DNA of 64,000 bases from NCBI GenBank assembly GCA_015350385.1, contig WNKI01000001.1, positions 2,647,103 through 2,711,102 on the forward strand, given 5' to 3'. The notes under the pieces are model-generated. The model saw nothing but the letters and a program-made list of their open reading frames with translations. It did not search any database and had not been told where the DNA came from. This DNA comes from Aculops lycopersici. Its lineage: Eukaryota > Arthropoda > Arachnida > Trombidiformes > Eriophyidae. The position numbers and the translations under genes were made by a program. This document shows positions 9,485-18,712 of this stretch, piece by piece. Numbering within the stretch: the stretch's first letter is position 1; every line of letters starts with the position of its first letter.

Positions 9485-11503
9485 ATGCCGCAAGTTGAAA
9501 ACTCAAAATCAAGCGGATCAGCTAGTCTAGCTGCCCAGACAAACGATCTCACCAATCCCAAAGGTGAGACCGGCGAAAGCAGACATGCGAACAACAATAA
9601 TATTACGACTGAAAGTGTTGATGGCAAGATATTCAAGTCCCGCGAAGACATAAATATCGAAACCTTGAAAAAGTGGCCTTCTTTGGGACACTACATGTGC
9701 CACATGCTCGAGAACGAGAACTCAGATGTTACAATCTTCCTTGATACAAACTCGGGTCGCAGATGGACAGGCGCCGAGGTTCGCGAGAAGATGCTTAATG
9801 TTGCAAGCGCGCTGATTCACAAACATGGTCTAAACTCGGGCGACTCGGTTTGCATCCACTATGATAACTCCGACTTAAGTTGTATATTGGCACTTGGAAT
9901 CATTTGTGCCGGTGGATTTGTTGCGTGCGCCTATCAAAAGGATCCGTATCCAGAGGTTTTGTACTTAGCTCGCAAGGTTGAACCAAAGTTACTCTTCTGT
10001 CATGAACGCAACCTAAATTGGGCCCAACAGTTGAGCGACGATTTGAACTTGAAGGTAACCGGCGTTCAAATGGACAATTGTGGGGGAAGTTCGAGAGAAA
10101 CCATCATGGATTTCCTAAACTACGATTACAAGCAAGCCAAGTGCCCGGGACAAGTTCCTGTTGCATGCAAGAATAAGAAGTACCACACCGCCGTTGTCAC
10201 CATGACATCAGGCACAACAGGTAAATCTAAGGTTGTGTCAACGACCCATTGGAACTGTCTTGTCAACTTATTTAATCAAGCCCGGCTGGCGCGAGGTTCG
10301 AAAATGGCCAGCTCTACATCCTTTGATTATGTTAGTGGACGTGGGCTTATTTTGGGTGCCATTCACATGGGATACACTGCAGTTATCATTAATGGATTTG
10401 ACCCTAAGACTTATCTTGAGGTTATTGAGAAATACAAGGTTAACTCGATCATCCTGGGCGTCGCCGCCTTTTACAATCTTATCTCTTATCCTGAACTGGA
10501 AAAGTTCAACATAACGTCGGTGAGATTAATATACCCACTGGGCGCCAAAATAACTTTCGTTGATGAACTCCGGGACTTTCTCTCGAAGCATCCGCATATT
10601 TTGATTTGTCGGCAAGCATATGGGTCTTCAGAGACTTCCCTTATCTCCATACACGATAGGAATCCCGAGGAGTATTTGATCGAGCCCAACAACTCGGGCA
10701 AACTCAAACCAGGTGTTCAGGCGAAGATTATTGATCCAGAAACTGGAAAATTATTGGGTTGCAATCAGGAAGGCTTGCTTTTTATCAAGAGTAATTCTAA
10801 TTTTCCCGGTTACTTTGATCTAGAAGCTGCGAGGGCTATCAAAGCAAACAAACCGTGTGCATTCGTGTCAACTCGAGGATTGAATTTATATGATGAAGAC
10901 GACGAAAATGTTGACCTGGTCACAGAGAGTGGTGTTTGGCCGTTAGTTTGCGGGCCGGAAACGTTCGACCAAGACGGTTTCTACAGAACAGGCGACTTGG
11001 CCTACTTCAATTCCGACGAGGAATTGTACATAGTTGGCCGTTACGATGAGGTGATGAATTGCCGTTGCACTTGCAAGGTTTTACCTCAAGAGTTGGAAGG
11101 TATTTTGCTGGAGCATCCGTCAGTCTTGAAAGTATGTGTCATCGGTATAGCTCATAAGAGAGAACCAGGACGTCACTGTCCTCGCGCCTTTGTGGTTCCA
11201 AAGTCCACCGAGCAAATTAAACTTACTGGCGCCAAATACGAACCGGAAGACGAGGAGGACAAGAATTTGCAATTCAAGGGCGTGGACACATTGAGTGGAA
11301 TCGAGGATGAAAAGAGAAGACTACTTGCTGTTGATTTGATGAATTATTTCAATCTACAGGTGGGCTGGAGAAAGCACCTCACAGGTGGCATTGTAATCTT
11401 TGGAGATATTCCGCTTGCAAAGTCGAACGGTAAGATGGACAAGGGATTTCTGCGCTCATTAACCACAGAACGAGTTGAATTTTATGGTGATAGATCGGAA
11501 TGA
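9485..11503 (+). CDS. ANL-superfamily acyl-CoA synthetase / CoA ligase-like, copy 1
   Basis: A 672-residue single-exon adenylate-forming enzyme that would activate a carboxylic acid with ATP, probably for CoA transfer. Visible core motifs are the P-loop TSGTTGKSK (241-249), YGSSE (379-383), YRTGDLAYF (500-508), GRYDEV (518-523) and PLAKSNGK with its Lys (643-650). Compared with 4CL-type enzymes there is an insert of about 45 residues (about 448-492) before the YRTGD motif and another at about 583-610. The hinge-loop segment usually reading KGFQV is replaced by RCTCKV, so the thioester half-reaction is uncertain. The usual Pro of the P-loop (GxPK) is Ser here; copy 2 keeps it. The first 60 residues are low-complexity. 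There is no C-terminal SKL-type peroxisomal signal. The substrate is unknown. Confidence 0.9.
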   Translation: MPQVENSKSSGSASLAAQTNDLTNPKGETGESRHANNNNITTESVDGKIFKSREDINIETLKKWPSLGHYMCHMLENENSDVTIFLDTNSGRRWTGAEVREKMLNVASALIHKHGLNSGDSVCIHYDNSDLSCILALGIICAGGFVACAYQKDPYPEVLYLARKVEPKLLFCHERNLNWAQQLSDDLNLKVTGVQMDNCGGSSRETIMDFLNYDYKQAKCPGQVPVACKNKKYHTAVVTMTSGTTGKSKVVSTTHWNCLVNLFNQARLARGSKMASSTSFDYVSGRGLILGAIHMGYTAVIINGFDPKTYLEVIEKYKVNSIILGVAAFYNLISYPELEKFNITSVRLIYPLGAKITFVDELRDFLSKHPHILICRQAYGSSETSLISIHDRNPEEYLIEPNNSGKLKPGVQAKIIDPETGKLLGCNQEGLLFIKSNSNFPGYFDLEAARAIKANKPCAFVSTRGLNLYDEDDENVDLVTESGVWPLVCGPETFDQDGFYRTGDLAYFNSDEELYIVGRYDEVMNCRCTCKVLPQELEGILLEHPSVLKVCVIGIAHKREPGRHCPRAFVVPKSTEQIKLTGAKYEPEDEEDKNLQFKGVDTLSGIEDEKRRLLAVDLMNYFNLQVGWRKHLTGGIVIFGDIPLAKSNGKMDKGFLRSLTTERVEFYGDRSE

Positions 11504-11990
11504 GGTTATTCTCAATTACTTTAACACGTTGTAGGCGCTATCTCGTTTGTCGGGACTACGTACTTCCTGTCTATTTTCTGCTCAACAAAGACAGGAATAC
11601 TCTGTCAGATAAAAAGAGTGCACATTCATTGATTCATGCAGTCTTACAACTGAAGCGCGTGTTTTTATTTTCGCTAATACTTACTATGGCGCATTCGACA
11701 GGCGATAAGCGTTGTCTGTTTCCTAGAATGAAAACTTAGATTCAAGTAGGATAATGAATCTATTGAATTTATCAATGATCTCAAGAATGGCCAATTTGAA
11801 GCAGAAGTCGATTTTCGTCTCAAATGTGTCAGTAAGCTCTCGATGTATAGATACCGTCTCGGGATCGCACAGTTGAATGGAACCCATCACACCGGAAGCG
11901 AGATCCGTTCCAATTCACTCACTCTTCTGGTGGTCAAACTCCATGGCAATATCTATATGAGTATATTGCATCCTCGGTAAAGGCGGCATA
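11504..11990. other. spacer between ligase copies
   Basis: From 11504 to about 11740 this is the 3' flank shared with 14491-14710. From about 11741 to 11990 it is unique. Read on the minus strand, this unique part is one frame with a single internal TGA, described separately as a possible gene fragment. Confidence 0.5.
11738..11989 (-). pseudogene. possible decayed coding fragment
   Basis: On the minus strand, one frame runs from an ATG at about 11989 to a TAG near 11738, broken by one TGA after about 24 codons. The downstream part reads as ordinary mixed-composition protein (for example SGVMGSIQLCDPETVSIHR) without low-complexity runs. I do not recognise it. It could be a relic of a gene between the ligase copies, or chance. 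Confidence 0.25.
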
Positions 11991-12471
11991 AATATCATGC
12001 TTGAACTCGACATGATGAAAATAACTCTAGTAGATCAACTGAAAAGCCGCAGTAGTCAATTGGTTCTGCATGCGATCTTATGCGGCATATTTCCAGATCA
12101 TGATGTTCCTAAATGTCCAATTGTTCTGACAAGTGGAAGTCAGCGTTCACGACAACTGCACTGATTGGCCCCAATATCTCGTTGATGATGAAACGAGTGC
12201 CACTAATCTATAGATTGAGATTAATCTTGGATTAAGTGACAATAAATTTATAGATCTACTCTGAGCTGCCAAGAATCTATCTTGTTAAAGAAGTTTATTT
12301 ACAGATAATCATCTATCAATTTTCATTTGCACCTCAAGAGCAAAATACGAGTTGACGTAGAAGAGTCATTTTAATAGAGTCAAGAAATTATCAGAAAATC
12401 CTAGCTCATAACTGTATTTAGAGCGATTGACTTTCACAAGTGCTCATTATATCATAGGGATAAATCTTAAG

Positions 12472-14490
12472 ATGCCGCAAGTTGAAAACTCAAAATCAAG
12501 CGGATCAGCTAGTCTAGCTGCCCAGACAAACGATCTCACCAGTCCCAAAGGTGAGACCGGCGAAAGCAGACATGCGAACAACAATAATATTACGACTGAA
12601 AGTGTTGATGGCAAGATATTCAAGTCCCGCGAAGACATAAATATCGAAACCTTGAAAAAGTGGCCTTCTTTGGGACACTACATGTGCCACATGCTCGAGA
12701 ACGAGAACTCAGATGTTACAATCTTCCTTGATACAAACTCGGGTCGCAGATGGACAGGCGCCGAGGTTCGCGAGAAGATGCTTAATGTTGCAAGCGCGCT
12801 GATTCACAAACATGGTCTAAAGTCGGGCGACTCGGTTTGCATTTTCTATGATCACTCGGACTTAAGTTGTATCCTGGCACTTGGAATCATTTGTGCCGGT
12901 GGATTTGTTGCGTGCGCCTATCAAAAGGATCCGTACCTAGAAGTGTTGTACTTAGCTCGCAAGGTTGAACCAAAGTTACTCTTCTGTCATGAACGCAACC
13001 TAAATTGGGCCCAACAGTTGAGCGACGATTTGAACTTGAAGGTAACCGGCGTTCAAATGGACAATTGTGGGGGAAGTTCGAGAGAAACCATCATGGATTT
13101 CCTAAACTACGATTACAAGCAAGCCAAGTGCCCGGGACAAGTTCCTGTTGCATGCAAGAATAAGAAGTACCACACCGCCGTTGTCACCATGTCAGCAGGT
13201 ACAACAGGTCGACCTAAGGTTGTTCCAGTGACCCATTGGAATTCTCTCGCTTTCTTATTTGGTCGAACTGGACAGGCGCGAGGTTCGCACTGGATTAGCT
13301 CTACATCCTTGGATTATGTTATCGGACGTCTCCTCATTTTAGGCGCAATTCGTGCCGGATACACTCTAGTTATCATGAATGGATTTGAATCTAAGACTTA
13401 TCTTGAGGTCATTGAGAAATACAAGGTTAACTCGATCGCCATGGGCGTCGCTGCCTTTTACAATCTTATCACTTATCCTGAATTGGAGAAGTTTAACATA
13501 ACATCGGTGAGATATGTATTAGCGGTAGGCTCCAAATTAACTTACGTCGACGAACTGAGGGACTTTCTCTCGAAGCATCCGCATATTTCGACTTGCAGGC
13601 TAGGATATGGCTCCTCAGAGATCTCCAGCTGTTCCGGCTACAACATGAAAATTGAGGAGTATTCAATCGAGTCTAACAAAGCGGGTAAACTCAATCCCAA
13701 TATCCAGGCGAAGATTATTGATCCAGAGACTGGAAAATTATTGGGTTGCAATCAGGAGGGCTTGCTTTTTATCAAGAGTAATACTACTTTTCCCGGCTAC
13801 TTCGATCTAGAAGCTGCGAGGGCTATCAAAGCAAACAAACCGTGTGCATTCGTGTCAACTCGAGGATTGAATTTATATGATGAAGACGACGAAAATGTTG
13901 ACCTGGTCACAGAGAGTGGTGTTTGGCCGTTAGTTTGTGGGCCGGAAACGTTCGACCAAGACGGTTTCTACAGAACAGGCGACTTGGCCTACTTCAATTC
14001 CGACGAGGAATTGTGCATAGTTGGCCGTTACGATGAGGTGATGTGTTGCTTACACGCACGCAAAGTTTTACCCCAAGAGTTCGAGGAGATCCTGCTGGAG
14101 CATCCGTCAGTCTTGAAAGTATGTGTCATTGGTATAGCTCATAAGAAAGAGCCAGAACTTCAATGTCCTCGCGCCTTTGTGGTTCCAAAGTCCACCGAGC
14201 AAATTAAACTTACTGGCGCCAAATACGAACCGGAAGACGAGAAGGAAAAGAATTTGCAATTCAAGGGCGTGGACACATTGAGTGGAATCGAGGATGAAAA
14301 GAGAAGACTACTTGCTGTTGATTTGATGAATCATATCCATATACAGGTGGGCTGGATAAGGCACCTCACAGGTGGCATTGTAATCTTAGGAGATATTCCG
14401 CTTGCAAAGTCAAACGGTAAGATGGACAAGGGATTTCTGCGCTCATTAACCACAGAACGAGTTGAATTTTATGGTGATAGATCGGAATGA
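12472..14490 (+). CDS. ANL-superfamily acyl-CoA synthetase / CoA ligase-like, copy 2
   Basis: A 672-residue tandem paralogue of the gene at 9485, in the same orientation and 2,987 bp downstream. The start is placed at the ATG homologous to copy 1; the frame is open for 15 codons upstream but without an ATG. Motifs are a canonical P-loop SAGTTGRPK (241-249), YGSSE, YRTGDLAYF, GRYDEV and PLAKSNGK. Residues 1-240 and about 440-514 are nearly identical to copy 1. Residues 241-437, which include the likely acyl-binding pocket, and the hinge loop (CCLHARKVLP) differ strongly. This mosaic fits recent duplication with gene conversion plus divergence of specificity. As in copy 1, the KGFQV-type hinge segment is not conserved. 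Confidence 0.9.
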   Translation: MPQVENSKSSGSASLAAQTNDLTSPKGETGESRHANNNNITTESVDGKIFKSREDINIETLKKWPSLGHYMCHMLENENSDVTIFLDTNSGRRWTGAEVREKMLNVASALIHKHGLKSGDSVCIFYDHSDLSCILALGIICAGGFVACAYQKDPYLEVLYLARKVEPKLLFCHERNLNWAQQLSDDLNLKVTGVQMDNCGGSSRETIMDFLNYDYKQAKCPGQVPVACKNKKYHTAVVTMSAGTTGRPKVVPVTHWNSLAFLFGRTGQARGSHWISSTSLDYVIGRLLILGAIRAGYTLVIMNGFESKTYLEVIEKYKVNSIAMGVAAFYNLITYPELEKFNITSVRYVLAVGSKLTYVDELRDFLSKHPHISTCRLGYGSSEISSCSGYNMKIEEYSIESNKAGKLNPNIQAKIIDPETGKLLGCNQEGLLFIKSNTTFPGYFDLEAARAIKANKPCAFVSTRGLNLYDEDDENVDLVTESGVWPLVCGPETFDQDGFYRTGDLAYFNSDEELCIVGRYDEVMCCLHARKVLPQEFEEILLEHPSVLKVCVIGIAHKKEPELQCPRAFVVPKSTEQIKLTGAKYEPEDEKEKNLQFKGVDTLSGIEDEKRRLLAVDLMNHIHIQVGWIRHLTGGIVILGDIPLAKSNGKMDKGFLRSLTTERVEFYGDRSE

Positions 14491-15094
14491 GGTTATTTTC
14501 AATTACTTTAACACGTTGTAGGCGCTATCTCGTTTGTTGAGACTACGCCCTTCCTGTCTATTTTCTGCTCAACAAAGATAGGAATACTCTGTCAGATAAG
14601 AGTGCGCACTAATTTATCCATATACGTCAACTGAGGCCCGTTTTTCTCTCGCGTATATCTACTATCGCGCATTTGACGGGCATTAAGCATCCTGTTTCTC
14701 CGAAAATAAAGATCTAGATCGAATTGCTTAATGCTGGTATCAAAAATGCAAGAGTCATGAATGACGTTTGGAAGATCATAGATATTCTAACATAGCTTGA
14801 CTTGCCTTTTGTAGCATAGCGACACAACCTGTAGATGCTAAAATCTATTAAAAGGGACAACGATATGTATTTGATTACATCCATCCAGATCGATCGCCCG
14901 AAGAGGTGGCATGAAGAATCTTCGACCTCAAGACTCAGCCAGTTTGGGAGTTCTCGACGAGCAGGCCGATAAGATTTATGCTGATACCTTACATGATCGG
15001 TGGATTGCGTTTTATGATCATCTCATTGTTTCAGATAGTTCCCCTAGCGTATCTCATGTTAATTTAAGTCTCAATAGCGAGAGGCAAACTAGGA

Positions 15095-15235
15095 TTATTT
15101 TCCGCTCAATGTTACATTATCAGATTCATTTTGCATTGATGCAATTTTGACATGTAGACGTCGTTTAGGGCTATTACTAGTTTCAACTTCGGACTCCGAG
15201 GTTCTTTTTCGCTTTTCACTGGTTGGCCTCGACAT
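15095..15235 (-). CDS. hypothetical 46-residue basic micro-ORF
   Basis: An ATG-to-TAA frame of 46 codons with two clusters of basic residues (EKRKR and SPKRR) that resemble nuclear-localisation signals, plus Ser/Thr/Glu-rich spacing. It partly overlaps the end of a 79-codon plus-strand frame. It could be an exon of a larger or decayed nuclear protein gene, or chance. No homologue is recognised. Confidence 0.2.
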   Translation of the reverse strand: MSRPTSEKRKRTSESEVETSNSPKRRLHVKIASMQNESDNVTLSGK

Positions 15236-15499
15236 TTTTGTCACCAATCATAAAATTCATCATCTAATTTGCAAGGGTATCACACAATCGACAATATGGA
15301 AATCTGGACCTTGCGAGCTCTCGTGTTGTTCGACAACTTCGATGATAATTTGAATTAGACGTTGCAGAAAAAGGGCCAAGAAAATCCGGTGGTCAGGCCG
15401 AAAACTGGTAACCTGGTTCCCTTGTGCGAGGTGTTGGCACATCTACAAGGTCGGTCTTCAGCGACTGTTTCATCGATTTTTTGGTAGATTATAAGTGAT

Positions 15500-15600
15500 T
15501 TTGGAAAGTGTTTAATACAAACTGCCTCATCACTCGTCACCGAAACCTTTTTGCATTATACGACGAAGCTAGTAGACTGAAATTGCAATCCCTATGTGTT
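15500..15600. repeat. paralogous flank with empty MITE site
   Basis: This matches 8151-8182 joined directly to 8696-8755. The shared core reads GTGTTTAATACAAA, then CTGCCTCAT, then a single CTCGTCAC (15533-15540) followed by CGAAACC. Only one copy of the 8-mer is present and the 505-bp MITE is absent. It lies in the same orientation as the copy at 8.2-8.7 kb, so the two flanks bracket the ligase pair as direct repeats. Confidence 0.85.
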
Positions 15601-15685
15601 GGAATAGCAAAGTATACTGCTCAGAACGACAGTAGTGAGTGATTAGGGAGCTAGCCGAGTGGTCCAACTTTAGCTTTCTAATACT

Positions 15686-15907
15686 ATGCCACTTGTAAGC
15701 CCCTTCCTCAGGGGCCTTGTGTCAGATCCTCTTCAAATGTTCGCACACGCGAGTGATTTGCTGAATGAGCACACGATCTGTTTGTTGATCACATCTCTCC
15801 TTGCCGGTGATATATTACTGTTTTATGGTATTATTGTTGTTATTGTTGTTGCATTTACTGCAGAACTCTTCGTAAAGATCATTGATATTTATTTGTACCA
15901 ATATTGA
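15686..15907 (+). CDS. possible membrane-anchor exon upstream of the CGRRF1-like gene
   Basis: A 73-codon frame with two hydrophobic stretches, the second (ILLFYGIIVVIVVAFTAELF) long enough for a membrane helix. It ends 29 bp before the ATG of the RING gene. Vertebrate CGRRF1 begins with a membrane segment before the region that matches the next frame, so this could be the missing N-terminus. However, I could not find a donor/acceptor pair that joins the two frames in phase. It may be a separate small membrane protein or chance. Confidence 0.3.
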   Translation: MPLVSPFLRGLVSDPLQMFAHASDLLNEHTICLLITSLLAGDILLFYGIIVVIVVAFTAELFVKIIDIYLYQY

Positions 15908-15935
15908 CCAATCTATTATCAACTAAACCGCAATC

Positions 15936-16826
15936 ATGATGAACGATCAATTCATCAGCTGCGTCCCAAGCACGATCAGGGTTGAGCAAATGCGAGTCAT
16001 CAGAAATCTAATCGATGTCAAGATAGAAGATAATCAATTGAACCTAGCCAACTTCACGGACGGACTAGAGATCCAGGTACGAAGCGAGAAGCCATTTATA
16101 GTGAACGCATTTTGGGTTGTCAAGATTCAGGATCTACATAATGAGATTGGAAAGAGTTGGCAAACTATGCGAGATGAGCTCTGGGACGAGAAGTTTCTCG
16201 ACAACTCGCTACATAGGACCAAGCCTCAAATTCACCAAGAAAGCAACGAGTCAGTAAAATGCAAGATACAACCACCTAAACCAATCGACACCTCCCTGAT
16301 GACTACAACCCCCAGAGATTTTTATCCACTTGTTATTATAGTTACCTGTCATGAGGAAGAACCAAACCCTCAGGCCACTGATGCAGCAGCTAGTATTCAT
16401 GTTGTTCACATTAAAGATAGTACTGTACCTTTGAAGTCTCATGTGATGAAACAATATATCAAGCAAATAGATGGCAAGATACTGGATATTTCCCAATTAT
16501 ATGTCGAGGAATCTCGAGCGTGTTTTATATGCTTCGAAGAGGCGAACCCACAGGAAGATCTCAAATTGTTTTGCCTACTACCATGCCGACATTCACCCAT
16601 TTGCTCTGAGTGTATTGGCCGGATTCGAGAGTGCCCCAAGTGTCGATGTGCAATCGCATCAGTTTTTGATATCAACGCTCCAGCTGCCGGATATGCACCA
16701 CCTTCTTCAACCAGTTCCATAGACCCAAGTTTGAGGTACCTCTACGATGGGGAAGACGACACTAGACAAAGAAGGAGACCAGGCGGGGGATTCCTATCAA
16801 ACATCAAGTCAATGTTTGGTCTCTGA
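15936..16826 (+). CDS. CGRRF1: CGRRF1-like RING-finger E3 ubiquitin ligase
   Basis: A 296-residue frame. A C-terminal RING is at residues 196-236: C196-x2-C199, C217, H219, C223, C226, C233, C236, with the family-typical LLPCRHSPIC. The stretch before it (about 129-190; YPLVIIVT, then IHVVHIKDST and LKSHVMKQYIKQIDGKILDISQLY) matches the CGRRF1 core as I know it. CGRRF1 is an ER-associated E3 ligase linked to growth control. The RING call is firm and the orthology call good. The N-terminal membrane segment of the family is absent from this frame (see 15686-15907). The last 50 residues are a Ser/Pro/Arg-rich tail. Confidence 0.85.
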   Translation: MMNDQFISCVPSTIRVEQMRVIRNLIDVKIEDNQLNLANFTDGLEIQVRSEKPFIVNAFWVVKIQDLHNEIGKSWQTMRDELWDEKFLDNSLHRTKPQIHQESNESVKCKIQPPKPIDTSLMTTTPRDFYPLVIIVTCHEEEPNPQATDAAASIHVVHIKDSTVPLKSHVMKQYIKQIDGKILDISQLYVEESRACFICFEEANPQEDLKLFCLLPCRHSPICSECIGRIRECPKCRCAIASVFDINAPAAGYAPPSSTSSIDPSLRYLYDGEDDTRQRRRPGGGFLSNIKSMFGL

Positions 16827-17126
16827 GCAAGCATATACTTCACAATGCATTTCTTGTAGATATCATATCATCATTCAAGTTTTCCTAGAGAGGAATATTA
16901 AACCAAATCGGAATAGATCTAGACGCTGTGATAAAGTCGCCAGCGACTGGCAACAAAAAGAGTCTAGATTAACCGTTTTGATAGCGTATCAACACTTGTC
17001 ACCCTCGTAGCACCGACCACAATGGCGAATGCTTCTTGAGGCAATAAGATTGTTTTATTGCTTTGTAGCAGGTTTGCTTGCATTTATACAAATGACCTAC
17101 ACTAATTTAATTAGTATCATTTAAGG

Positions 17127-18524
17127 ATGTCGACAACAGGTGCAACTCGTGTAACTGGCAAATTGTTAGCCAATATTTGGTCCCAACATTCGAAGCTCAG
17201 TCCAAAGAGTAGTGTACAGCAAATAATTGATTTGAATGGTGGAACTAAACGATGCCTCAGTACAGCAAATAATGATATTCTAAACCAACAATATCAAACA
17301 GCCAATAATTTGCAACCACGGAATGTAGAAACTAGCGATAAATCTGCATCGAGTAGACCTATCACAAATAAGTTGCAATTCATCGAACCAGCTCAGAATG
17401 GAATTGCACCCTCTTACCGGGTACTAAATCATGACGGAAGCTTATCTGGCGAGTTAGATCCAAGCCTGACACCCGAGAAGATACTTGAGATTTACCATGG
17501 TATGATCACATTAAACACCATGGATAAGATCATGTTTGACAGTCAACGTCAAGGTAGGATTTCATTTTACATGACAAGCTTTGGCGAGGAAGCGACACAA
17601 TTTGGTTCAGCTAGCGCTCTCAAGCCGGAGGATTGGGTCTTTGCCCAATATCGAGAGGCTGGAGTTTTGATCTACAGGAAGATGGCATTGAAACTGATGA
17701 TGGCTCAATGTTACGGAAACAAGGAGGATCTTGGCAAGGGTCGCCAGATGCCTATACACTATGGAAATCGAGATTTGAACTTTGTAACCATCAGCTCAAC
17801 TTTAACCACCCAACTACCTCAGGCTGCTGGATCAGCTTATGCTTTTAAGCGTGATGGTAGTGGTAGAATTGTGATGTGTTACTTTGGAGAGGGTGCCTCA
17901 AGTGAGGGTGATGCCCATGCTGCAATGAACTTTGCGGCAACTCTCGATTGTCCAGTAACATTCTTTTGCCGAAACAATGGGTACGCGATCTCAACTCCAG
18001 CAAATGAGCAGTTTAAGAGTGACGGAGTTGTAACTAGGGCTCTGGGCTATGGTATGGGTGCCATCCGAGTCGACGGAAATGATTTGTTTGCAGTATACGA
18101 AGCCACGAAGGCAGCCAGAGAGATTTGCTCCCGAGAGTCCAGACCAATTTTGATAGAGGCTATGACTTATCGTGTTGGCCACCACTCGACTTCGGATGAT
18201 TCCACTGCCTACAGGAGTGTTGAGGAGATTCGTAGTCATGAACATGGAGATAACCCCATGAACAGGGTCTACAGGTACCTAGAATCGATCGGACTTTGGA
18301 GCGAGGCCCAGGAAAAGGAGGCAAGAGCTGAGGCTAGAACAAGAGTCATAGAAGCCTTCAATTGGGCGGAGAAGATCAAGAAGCTACCGATTGCTAGTAT
18401 GTTTGACGATGTCTACGACGAGTTACCTGCGCACCTGAGAAGACAGCGTGACGAGCTTGAGGAACACCTGAAGGAGTATGGTCAACATTATCCAATCAAT
18501 GAATATGAGAGCAACAGCAGCTAG
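17127..18524 (+). CDS. BCKDHA: branched-chain 2-oxoacid dehydrogenase E1 alpha subunit
   Basis: A 465-residue product; human is 445. It is the thiamine-diphosphate-dependent decarboxylase subunit that, with E1-beta, E2 and E3, oxidises the 2-oxo acids of Leu, Ile and Val in the mitochondrial matrix. The N-terminal 75 residues are basic, Ser/Asn-rich and fit a mitochondrial presequence. The TPP motif is GEGASSEGD ... NN (254-284). The regulatory loop YRVGHHSTSDDSTAYRS is at 348-364, so both serines phosphorylated by BCKD kinase in mammals appear kept (S354 and S364). A poly(A) signal AATAAA lies at 18597-18602. Confidence 0.97.
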   Translation: MSTTGATRVTGKLLANIWSQHSKLSPKSSVQQIIDLNGGTKRCLSTANNDILNQQYQTANNLQPRNVETSDKSASSRPITNKLQFIEPAQNGIAPSYRVLNHDGSLSGELDPSLTPEKILEIYHGMITLNTMDKIMFDSQRQGRISFYMTSFGEEATQFGSASALKPEDWVFAQYREAGVLIYRKMALKLMMAQCYGNKEDLGKGRQMPIHYGNRDLNFVTISSTLTTQLPQAAGSAYAFKRDGSGRIVMCYFGEGASSEGDAHAAMNFAATLDCPVTFFCRNNGYAISTPANEQFKSDGVVTRALGYGMGAIRVDGNDLFAVYEATKAAREICSRESRPILIEAMTYRVGHHSTSDDSTAYRSVEEIRSHEHGDNPMNRVYRYLESIGLWSEAQEKEARAEARTRVIEAFNWAEKIKKLPIASMFDDVYDELPAHLRRQRDELEEHLKEYGQHYPINEYESNSS

Positions 18525-18596
18525 AGTGACTATTGAGGGATGGAACTTGTGGAGCACGCGAAGCGCGTCATTCAGTGACTTGTTCTTCTGTAGCAA

Positions 18597-18602
18597 AATA
18601 AA
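18597..18602 (+). terminator. poly(A) signal of BCKDHA
   Basis: AATAAA 73 bp after the BCKDHA stop codon, in an A-rich context. Confidence 0.6.
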
Positions 18603-18712
18603 ATGTAAACAAATCTCAACATGAGCTGTCAATTCTAAAACTCTATCCCAATATTTTCGTCAGTTCATTCCATGACTCCATAATATATGAATATTCACAA
18701 TAACTACACATT

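Larger units (their letters stand above)
14491..15685. other. region downstream of the ligase pair
   Basis: From 14491 to about 14710 this is the 3' flank shared with copy 1. Beyond it are a 79-codon plus frame at 14911-15150 (starts MKNLRPQDSASLGVLDEQAD, not recognised), a short basic minus frame at 15095-15235, and the paralogous flank at 15508-15600. I see no securely supported gene. Confidence 0.4.

Noticed and set aside
15355..15540. Minus-strand frame with a C-x2-H-F ending that recalls a THAP zinc finger
   Set aside because: A stop lies just upstream in the same frame in both paralogous copies, and the first Cys pair of a THAP domain is missing.
15645..15735. tRNA-like A box (TAGCCGAGTGG at 15652) suggesting tRNA-Ser or -Leu
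   Set aside because: The matching B box is poor (7 of 11 near 15719), the acceptor stem does not pair and no T arm forms. At best a degenerate relic.
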